Origin: Kribbella sp. NBC_00382
GTDB lineage: Bacteria > Actinomycetota > Actinomycetes > Propionibacteriales > Kribbellaceae
Direction of reading: 5' to 3'
DNA length: 64,000 bases
NCBI RefSeq assembly: GCF_036067295.1
Contig: NZ_CP107954.1
Coordinates: forward strand, 5,456,001-5,520,000
The notes beneath the pieces are model-generated. The model had not been told where the DNA came from, did not search any database, and saw only the letters and a program-made list of their open reading frames with translations. The stretch's first letter is position 1; each line of letters starts with the position of its first letter. Below, piece after piece: positions 8,973 through 14,990 of this stretch. The position numbers and the translations under genes were made by a program.

Positions 8973-9796
8973 CCCAACCCGCACCGGAAACCACCTACCT
9001 GACGCTGCCGGCTGATGGTGGAGGTCCGGTGCTGCCGGCGGAGGTCAGCGGTACTACATCGAAGTACCTGCAACTGATCGACCAGGCGCTGCCCGGCCAG
9101 GTGAGCGGTCTCTACCTGACCGGCTCGATCCCACTCGGCGACTACCGGCGGGGGTTCAGCGACATCGACGGGGTGGTCGTCGTCGCGTCGCCGTTGACCG
9201 ACGTGTCGCTGGTACGCGAGGTGCACAAGCAGTTGCCGTCATCACCAGCTTTCGACGTCACGTACCTGACCGCCGCCGACCTCGCCGTCGCACCGGACGC
9301 CACCAAGCCGGTCGTCTTCACCCTCGACGGCGAATTCAAAGAAGCCCCCTTCGGCGGCCCGGTCTCGCCGGTCCTCTGGTCCGAACTGGCTCGCCAGTCG
9401 ACCGCACTACGCACGGCCCCCGACCTCGACGTGCACGACGACCAAGAGGCCCTCGAAGCCTTCACCCGCGACAACCTCACGTCGTACTGGTCGGGCCGCT
9501 TCGACGCCCTCGAATCCGCCTTCGCCGACCACCCCGACGACGAGGTCGTAGACGCCTGGATCCTCCCGTGGGTCATGCTCGGCGTCCCCCGCCTCCACGC
9601 CCTCCTTGCCACCGGCAACATCATCTCCAAAACCGCCGCCGGCGAACACGCCCTGATCGCCTTCCCCGAATGGGCTCCTCTACTCCACCGCTGCCTGGAC
9701 CACCGCTCCGGCAAACCAGAAACCTTCACCGTGGCCGACGCCAAATCAGCCATCCCCTACGGCCACAAGGTAATCACGGCCGCTCTCGCCCTGTAG
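8969..9796 (+). CDS. Nucleotidyltransferase-domain protein (aminoglycoside adenylyltransferase-like)
   Basis: A 275-aa soluble protein with the NTase-fold signature GSIPLGDYRRGFSDIDGVVV around residues 51-70 (GS followed by DxD). The C-terminal helical part resembles the substrate domain of ANT(3'')-type adenylyltransferases. The start overlaps the peptidase stop by 4 nt (ATGA) and the acetyltransferase begins directly after its stop. Drug modification is one possibility, but the target could be any small molecule. The fold is secure, the substrate is not. Confidence 0.7.
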   Translation: MTQPAPETTYLTLPADGGGPVLPAEVSGTTSKYLQLIDQALPGQVSGLYLTGSIPLGDYRRGFSDIDGVVVVASPLTDVSLVREVHKQLPSSPAFDVTYLTAADLAVAPDATKPVVFTLDGEFKEAPFGGPVSPVLWSELARQSTALRTAPDLDVHDDQEALEAFTRDNLTSYWSGRFDALESAFADHPDDEVVDAWILPWVMLGVPRLHALLATGNIISKTAAGEHALIAFPEWAPLLHRCLDHRSGKPETFTVADAKSAIPYGHKVITAALAL

Positions 9797-10279
9797 ATGC
9801 TGTACATCCGCGAGCCCGCCGCCGTCGCAGTCGTCCCGCCACCACCAGGCGTCTTACTACGAGAGCCGTCGCCAACCGACACCGAAGCACTCGGCCGCCT
9901 GTACTACGAGGCCTACAACCCACCTGTCGTCGACAACGAGACGGCAGGCATCGAAGACATCCGCCTCACCTTCGAAGGCACCTACGGCCCACTCAGCCTC
10001 GCAGGCAGCCGTCTGGCCTTCGCCGCCGGCGCATCCGACGAAGCGCCGACGCTGATCGGTGCGGTGCTCGTTGTAGATCGCGCTCCTTGGCCGGGCACGC
10101 CTGACTGCCCGTTTATCATCGAGGCGTTCACCTCACCCGCCTGGCGCCGCAAGGGGCTCGCCACGGCTCTGCTCACCGAGTGCATGACGCAGTCGCCGGT
10201 GCGGTACGCGTTGAATGTGCTGCCGGACAACACGGCCGCGGTGAAGCTCTACGAAGTACTGGGCTTTCAGCCGGGATAG
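9797..10279 (+). CDS. GNAT-family N-acetyltransferase
   Basis: A 160-aa acetyltransferase. The acetyl-CoA loop is seen in FTSPAWRRKGLATALLTECM, followed by NVLPDNTAAVKLYEVLGFQPG, the usual C-terminal beta5-alpha4 motif. The ATG immediately follows the TAG of the nucleotidyltransferase with no gap, so the three genes from 7497 form one unit. Substrate is not predictable. Confidence 0.82.
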   Translation: MLYIREPAAVAVVPPPPGVLLREPSPTDTEALGRLYYEAYNPPVVDNETAGIEDIRLTFEGTYGPLSLAGSRLAFAAGASDEAPTLIGAVLVVDRAPWPGTPDCPFIIEAFTSPAWRRKGLATALLTECMTQSPVRYALNVLPDNTAAVKLYEVLGFQPG

Positions 10280-10346
10280 ACGCGGAAGCCTTCGAAGGTG
10301 CGGTGGTCGGGGGCTGTGGGGGTGGCGTGGGTGTACGGCGTCAGGG

Positions 10347-11195
10347 TCACGGCAGGGTGAGGACTTCGGCGCCGGTTTCGGTGACGAGGAGGGTGTGCTC
10401 GAACTGGGCGGTGCGGGACTTGTCCTTGGTGGTCGCGGTCCAGCCGTCGGCCCAGAGGTCGTAGTCGTAGGTGCCCAGGGTGAGCATCGGCTCGATGGTG
10501 AACGTCATGCCGGGCTCGATCACGTCGTCGAAGCGTTCGTCGTCGTAGTGCGGGATGATCAGGCCGGAGTGGAAGGCTGTGGCGATGCCGTGGCCGGTGA
10601 AGTCGCGGACGACGCCGTAGCCGAAGCGCTTCGCGTACGACTCGATCACCCGGCCGATGATGCTGACCTGACGGCCGGGCTTGACCGCCTTGATGCCGCG
10701 GTTCAGCGCCTCGCGGGTGCGCTCGACCAGCAGCCGGCTCTCCTCGTCGACATCGCCGACCAGGAACGTCGCGTTGGTGTCGCCGTGCACGCCATCGAGG
10801 AATGCGGTGATGTCCACGTTCACGATGTCACCGTCCTCGAGCGGACGGTCGTCGGGGATGCCGTGGCAGATCACTTCGTTGACCGACGTACACAACGACT
10901 TCGGGTAGTTCCGGTAGCCGAGCGTCGACGGGTACGCGCCACGCTCCACCAGGTACTCATGCCCGACCCGGTCGAGTTCGTCAGTGTTGACACCCGGCTT
11001 CGCGGCGGCGCCGACGGCTTCGAGCGCCTGCGCGGCGAGTTTGCTGGCGACGCGCATCTTCTCGACCAGTTCGGGGGACGTGACATAAGAACCGTCGTAC
11101 GGTGTCGGCGCGGGCTTGCCGACGTACTCGGGACGGGGAATGGACGCGGGTACCGGACGGCGAGGCGAGATGATGCCAGGAGTGAGAAGCGACAT
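10347..11195 (-). CDS. map: Type I methionine aminopeptidase
   Basis: A 282-aa enzyme that removes the initiator methionine from nascent proteins. The metal ligands are visible: two aspartates in DITAFLDGVHGDTNATF, the histidine in DFTGHGIATAFH, and glutamates in MTFTIEPML and AQFEHTLLV. The N-terminal ~40 residues (PGIISPRRPVPASIPRP) form the proline-rich, SH3-binding-like extension known in actinobacterial MetAP1 enzymes. It is convergent with the acetyltransferase. It is divergent from a small protein that often neighbours map in this phylum. Confidence 0.95.
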   Translation of the reverse strand: MSLLTPGIISPRRPVPASIPRPEYVGKPAPTPYDGSYVTSPELVEKMRVASKLAAQALEAVGAAAKPGVNTDELDRVGHEYLVERGAYPSTLGYRNYPKSLCTSVNEVICHGIPDDRPLEDGDIVNVDITAFLDGVHGDTNATFLVGDVDEESRLLVERTREALNRGIKAVKPGRQVSIIGRVIESYAKRFGYGVVRDFTGHGIATAFHSGLIIPHYDDERFDDVIEPGMTFTIEPMLTLGTYDYDLWADGWTATTKDKSRTAQFEHTLLVTETGAEVLTLP

Positions 11196-11248
11196 GGTGA
11201 GATCATTCTAATGAGCCGATAAAACACTTCAGGAGGTGGTCAGCCCTT

Positions 11249-11437
11249 ATGAGCGACGATCACAGCAACGAGTGGTACTACAACACCAAGACCGGCAAGG
11301 TCGAGCCGTACCAGGGTGAGAAGTCGGCCGACCGGCTCGGGCCGTACAGCTCTCCGGAGGAGGCCGCCCGGGCGCTGGAGAAGGTCCAGGAACGCAACGA
11401 GGCCTGGGACAACGACCCGAACTGGAACGACGACTGA
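11249..11437 (+). CDS. Small conserved protein beside map (SPOR-domain-like)
   Basis: A 62-aa acidic protein: NEWYYNTKTGKVEPYQGE, then LGPYSSPEEAARALEKVQER. Similar short proteins are found beside actinobacterial map genes and are usually labelled SPOR-like or hypothetical. The AGGAGG ribosome site at 11231-11236 is strong. Divergent from map with 53 bp between starts. No catalytic residues are apparent. Confidence 0.8.
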   Translation: MSDDHSNEWYYNTKTGKVEPYQGEKSADRLGPYSSPEEAARALEKVQERNEAWDNDPNWNDD

Positions 11438-11457
11438 GTCACCGCCTGAACACATGA

Positions 11458-11497
11458 CCGAGGGGCGCCACCGTTCACGAACGGTGGCGCCCCTCGG
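11458..11497. terminator. Bidirectional terminator (18-bp perfect stem)
   Basis: An 18-bp perfect stem (11458-11475 with 11480-11497) closes a CACG tetraloop. It sits between two convergent genes (stops at 11437 and 11517). The hairpin is very GC-rich, as in actinobacterial terminators, and serves both strands. Confidence 0.8.
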
Positions 11498-11516
11498 CTT
11501 TAGTGCGCTGGTGCGA

Positions 11517-12152
11517 TCAGGCCTTCTTCGCGGCGGCCTTGCGCGCCGGTGCCTTCCGCGCCGTCGTCGCCCGCTTGGCGACAGCGGTGCGCGCGGGCGC
11601 CTTCTTGGCGGCGACCTTGCGGGCCGGGGCCTTCTTCGCGGCGACCTTGCGGACCGGGGCCTTCTTGGCCGCGACCTTGCGAGCAGGTGCCTTCTTGGCG
11701 GCGACCTTCTTCGCGGGAGCCTTCTTCGCGACGGTCTTCTTCGCCGGGGCCTTCTTGGCCACGGTCTTCTTGGCCGGAGCCTTCTTCGCAACGGTCTTCT
11801 TCGCGACCGTCTTCTTCGCCGGGGCCTTCTTGGCGACCGTCTTCGTGGCGGTCACCTTCTTGGCCGGGGCCTTCTTCGCGACCGTCTTCGTGGCGGTCAC
11901 CTTCTTCGCCGGAGCCTTCTTGGCCACGGTCTTCTTGGCGACGACCTTCTTCGCCGGCGTCTTCTTCGCGGCGACCTTCTTGGCCGGTGCCTTCTTCGCC
12001 GCTGTCACCTTCTTCGCCGTCGTCTTCTTCGCAGCAGTGACCTTGCGTGCGGTCGTCGTCTTCGCTGCACTGGCCTTCTTGGCGACGGTCTTCTTGGCGG
12101 GAGAAGCCTTTTTGGCTGTCGCCTTCCCTGCGGCTGCCTTTGTGGCTGGCAC
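11517..12152 (-). CDS. Lys/Ala/Pro-rich histone H1-like DNA-binding protein
   Basis: A 211-aa protein made almost entirely of repeats such as KKAPAKKVAA and KKVTATKTVA, with Arg-containing units (KKAPARKVAA) toward the C-terminus. It is very basic and resembles histone H1 tails or bacterial HC1/AlgP-type nucleoid proteins. A GTG at 12152 with an AGGAGG ribosome site 5 nt upstream fixes the start. The open frame further upstream is not protein-like. There is no HU core, unlike HupS-type proteins that carry a similar tail on an HU domain. DNA binding or compaction is inferred from composition only. Confidence 0.75.
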   Translation of the reverse strand: MPATKAAAGKATAKKASPAKKTVAKKASAAKTTTARKVTAAKKTTAKKVTAAKKAPAKKVAAKKTPAKKVVAKKTVAKKAPAKKVTATKTVAKKAPAKKVTATKTVAKKAPAKKTVAKKTVAKKAPAKKTVAKKAPAKKTVAKKAPAKKVAAKKAPARKVAAKKAPVRKVAAKKAPARKVAAKKAPARTAVAKRATTARKAPARKAAAKKA

Positions 12153-12466
12153 TCTGCCTCCTTGGTGCGCTGAGGAAAACCACGGTGGATTCCTCGTCGT
12201 CCTGATGATGACAACACTTGTGCCATACGTAAAGCACCCGAAACGTCTACACCTTAAGGCGTCCCGAAGTTGTCCGGACGTGATTTGTCTGGAATCCCTT
12301 GCAGCGTTGGGTTTTGACCGTGGTTGTAGCCTGCCGGACAGCGGGAAAGAAATGTTGGCGACACGCGCGCCGAGTTGCCGTCCAAGCACCGATTCGCTGT
12401 GCTTTCGGCACAGTGTTGTCATCGGCAACGTCTGCTCGTTGCACGTGTGAAGAGGGGTGGGAACGC
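12153..12466. other. Intergenic region between divergent genes
   Basis: 314 bp separate the histone-like gene from the metal-receptor gene. It must hold both promoters. A TTGACC at 12314 has no good -10 at the right spacing, and no dyad or riboswitch could be recognised. Confidence 0.4.
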
Positions 12467-13204
12467 ATGTATGACGACCTCGGAAGGGTGGTCGAAGTAC
12501 CGTCGCGAGTACGTCGTGTGGTCAGCATCGTGCCGTCTTTGACGGAGGCGATCGCGGCGACGCACGCAACTCTTCTCGTCGGTGCGACGGACTGGTGCAC
12601 GCATCCCGCGGACCTCGACGTGACGCGCGTTCGCGGTACCAAGAATCCTGATATCGATCTCATTCGCGAGCTCGCGCCGGACGTCGTGATCGCGAATGAG
12701 GAAGAGAATCGGGCCGCCGATCTCGACGCGTTGCGCAGCGCCGGACTGGCCGTCTGGGTGACCGCTCCGACGACCGTCGACGAATCACTGAACTCACTGA
12801 CGCGAATGCTCGGCGCGGTCGTCGGCGAAGTACCGGAGTGGCTGATCGAAGCGCGCCAAGTGTGGAGTACGCCGTACGACGGACCGCGCCGGCGGGCCCT
12901 CATTCCGATCTGGCGGCGGCCGTGGATGGCGTTGGGCCGGGACACCTTCGCGGGTGATCTGTTGCAAAGACTCGGGGTCGACAATGTGCTCGCGGAATCG
13001 CCCGAGCGCTATCCGAAGATCGACCTGACGCGCATACCGGAGTACGACCTGGTGGTACTCCCGGACGAGCCTTATGCGTTCTCACCCGAGGACGGCCCGG
13101 AGGCATTCGAGCTGCCCGCGTATAACGTCAGCGGCCGGCACCTGACCTGGTACGGACCGTCACTCGTGCAGGCACGCGCGCTGCTCACCGAACAGCTCGC
13201 GTGA
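12467..13204 (+). CDS. BtuF-like helical-backbone metal/cobalamin receptor-domain protein
   Basis: A 245-aa protein of the ABC substrate-binding class III fold: VVSIVPSLTEAIAA near the start, VRGTKNPDIDLIRELAPDVV in the first lobe, then a linker helix and a second lobe ending in the YNVSGRHLTWYGPSLVQARA region. Homologues bind vitamin B12 or siderophores. There is no signal peptide or lipobox from the chosen ATG (AGAGGGGTGGG ribosome site). Cytoplasmic members of this type are common in actinobacteria and unexplained. The next gene has a probable iron box, a possible link to metal homeostasis. Confidence 0.72.
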   Translation: MYDDLGRVVEVPSRVRRVVSIVPSLTEAIAATHATLLVGATDWCTHPADLDVTRVRGTKNPDIDLIRELAPDVVIANEEENRAADLDALRSAGLAVWVTAPTTVDESLNSLTRMLGAVVGEVPEWLIEARQVWSTPYDGPRRRALIPIWRRPWMALGRDTFAGDLLQRLGVDNVLAESPERYPKIDLTRIPEYDLVVLPDEPYAFSPEDGPEAFELPAYNVSGRHLTWYGPSLVQARALLTEQLA

Positions 13205-13232
13205 CCTGCGACACGATTCCTGAGCTCTCAGG

Positions 13233-13261
13233 TAGACGGTTAGGGAAGCCTCACCTACGCT
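13233..13261 (+). promoter_or_regulatory. Iron-box-like operator overlapping a leaderless promoter
   Basis: Positions 13240-13258 match the DmdR1/IdeR iron box (TTAGGTTAGGCTCACCTAA) at 15 of 19 bases, including intact TTAGG and CTCACCTA parts. The box overlaps a -10 TACGCT (13256-13261). A -35-like TAGACG (13233-13238) lies 17 nt upstream. The GTG start at 13268 is 6 nt after the -10, so the transcript is probably leaderless. The geometry suits repression by an iron-dependent DtxR-family protein. Confidence 0.6.
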
Positions 13262-13267
13262 TACGCC

Positions 13268-13444
13268 GTGCCGTCCATGAACGCGAAGAAGAAATGCTGC
13301 AAGGACAAGCCGAGGTGCAAGAAGTGCCCGGTGGTCCTCAAGCGGCTGGCCGACGCAGGCTGCGCGGAGCGCCTCGACCTGCGGCACTACGTCGTGGACA
13401 AGAAGCTCCCGAAGAAGGTCCTGAAGGCCGCTCGCGCTCGCTGA
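13268..13444 (+). CDS. 58-aa Cys-rich basic small protein, probably iron-regulated
   Basis: This short gene encodes a Lys-rich protein with CC at residues 10-11, then C17 and C20 (CCKDKPRCKKCPVVLKRL), and C32. The CC-x5-C-x2-C arrangement suggests a bound metal, probably zinc or an Fe-S centre, though this is inference. The rest is a small helical, basic domain (LDLRHYVVDKKLPKKVLKAA). Similar short CC-KDKPRC proteins occur in other actinobacteria without known function. The GTG at 13268 is favoured by the leaderless promoter; ATG at 13277 is an alternative (55 aa). Convergent with the NUDIX gene 6 nt away. Confidence 0.75.
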   Translation: MPSMNAKKKCCKDKPRCKKCPVVLKRLADAGCAERLDLRHYVVDKKLPKKVLKAARAR

Positions 13445-13450
13445 CGCCGG

Positions 13451-13951
13451 CTAGGAGGCCTCGCGGTACCGGATCGCCTCCACCGCTCGCCGCAGCAGGT
13501 CGGGGATGGTCTCGTGCGCGGCCTGACCGGTCGCCTCCAGTTCGTCGGCATGCCACCAGCCGTGCGCGCTGATCGTCTCCAGTTCGAGCTGCTCCTGGTT
13601 GGCGAAGCTCACCTCGACCGTGTCGACGCCGACCGCGAAGAACGTCTGGTGCTGGATGATCGGGCAGCCGCCCCACTCGAACTCGATCGTGTTCGTCGCC
13701 ACCGGCGCACCGAGCTGCTCGGCCGGCCAGACGATGCCGACCTCCTCGCGCAGCTCCCGGCTGCCGGCCTGCTCGACCGTCTCACCCGCCTCGACGCCGC
13801 CGCCGATCGTGAACCAGTACGGCGTCTGCGGTTTCAGCGGATCCCAGCCGTGCAGCAGCAACACCTTGCCGTCCGGGCGGACGGGCAGGACGCGGGCCGT
13901 CGTACGCCGGACGACGGTGCCGGGCGGTGGCAGGCGAGGGGATTCGGTCAC
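13451..13951 (-). CDS. NUDIX hydrolase
   Basis: A 166-aa protein with a complete Nudix box, GGGVEAGETVEQAGSRELRE-EVGI (G-x5-E-x7-REUxEExGU), near residues 50-73, which binds the catalytic Mg2+. It hydrolyses a nucleoside diphosphate linked to another group; the substrate cannot be told. The N-terminus (RRTTARVLPVRPDGKVLLLH) is the usual first strand pair. Starts with ATG at 13951. Confidence 0.9.
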   Translation of the reverse strand: MTESPRLPPPGTVVRRTTARVLPVRPDGKVLLLHGWDPLKPQTPYWFTIGGGVEAGETVEQAGSRELREEVGIVWPAEQLGAPVATNTIEFEWGGCPIIQHQTFFAVGVDTVEVSFANQEQLELETISAHGWWHADELEATGQAAHETIPDLLRRAVEAIRYREAS

Positions 13952-14087
13952 ACCTCAAAACGCTAGACGACACAGCCGGTACTACGACGCGCTGCTCGGC
14001 GCGTCACGTTGCGCCATCCGAAATCCGGCACAGTCCGAATGCGGGCATGGGGCAACGGCTGTTGAGTCGTGGTGAGAGCATCGAAAC

Positions 14088-14990
14088 ATGACTGCACGCA
14101 TCGGCCTCGGACTCGCTGCGCTCGGGCGGCCCGGGTACATCAATCTCGGTCACGACCAAGACCTTCCGCGCGGCCGTGAAGTCGACGACCTGCGCAGCCT
14201 CACGCACGAGCTGCTGGAGCAGGCTTGGCAGGCCGGCGTCCGGTACTTCGATGCGGCGCGCTCGTATGGTTTGGCCGAGTCGTTCCTGGGGGAGTGGCTC
14301 ACGCCCGAGCGACGCAGTCAGCTCACCATCGGGTCGAAGTGGGGCTACACCTACGTCGCCGATTGGAAGCACGACGCCGACACCCATGAGGTGAAGGACC
14401 ACACGCTCGGTACGTTCGAGCGGCAATGGCCCGAGACGTTGCGCGCACTGGGTGGTCCGCCGGACTTCTACCTGGTGCACAGCCTTACGTCGGACAGCCC
14501 TGCGCTCGACGACCCGAAGCTGCTCAACCGCCTCCGCGAGCTCGTGGACACCGGCGTACGCGTAGGCCTTTCAACCAGCGGCCCGCGCCAAGCAGAGACG
14601 TTGCGCAAGGCCCTGTCCCTGAACACTCCCTTCACTGCGGTCCAGTCCACTTGGAATGTTCTCGAGCCGTCGGCAGGTCCCGCGCTGGCCGAAGCGCATG
14701 ACGCCGGCTGGTTCGTCGTGGTGAAGGAAGCGGTCGCCAACGGTCGCCTGACGGCGAAGGCCGGCGAGACACCATTCAACGTCTTCGCCGAGAAGCACGG
14801 CGTAGCCCCCGACGCCCTCGCCATCGGTGCTGCCGCTGACCAGCCATGGGCCGACATCGTCCTCAGCGGCGCGACCACCCCCGAGCAACTCGAGAGCAAC
14901 CTCGCCCCCGTAGTACAAGGGCCCCTGAACGAGTTCGCCCAGGAGCCCTACGAGTACTGGTCAGAGCGGTCCGCGCTGCCTTGGATCTAG
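14088..14990 (+). CDS. Aldo/keto reductase
   Basis: A 300-aa NAD(P)H-dependent TIM-barrel oxidoreductase. The tetrad is visible: Asp and Tyr in VRYFDAARSYGLAES, Lys in IGSKWGY, His in FYLVHSLTS. The family C-terminal cofactor region (DIVLSGATTPEQLESNL) is present. Its stop overlaps the convergent panB stop by 4 nt. Physiological substrate unknown. Confidence 0.88.
   Translation: MTARIGLGLAALGRPGYINLGHDQDLPRGREVDDLRSLTHELLEQAWQAGVRYFDAARSYGLAESFLGEWLTPERRSQLTIGSKWGYTYVADWKHDADTHEVKDHTLGTFERQWPETLRALGGPPDFYLVHSLTSDSPALDDPKLLNRLRELVDTGVRVGLSTSGPRQAETLRKALSLNTPFTAVQSTWNVLEPSAGPALAEAHDAGWFVVVKEAVANGRLTAKAGETPFNVFAEKHGVAPDALAIGAAADQPWADIVLSGATTPEQLESNLAPVVQGPLNEFAQEPYEYWSERSALPWI

Noticed and set aside
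11600..12000. CRISPR-like regular repeats
   Set aside because: The repeats are in-frame codons of Lys/Ala units with no unique spacers; the same applies to 16800-17150.
12314..12345. TTGACC as a promoter for the metal-receptor gene
   Set aside because: No TANNNT box lies 16-19 nt downstream.
11503..12450. Open plus-strand frame rich in Phe/Ala/Leu (FFAGAFLATVF-like repeats)
   Set aside because: It is the exact antisense of the Lys/Ala repeat gene; the repeats are the mirror of the lysine codons and there is no ribosome site.
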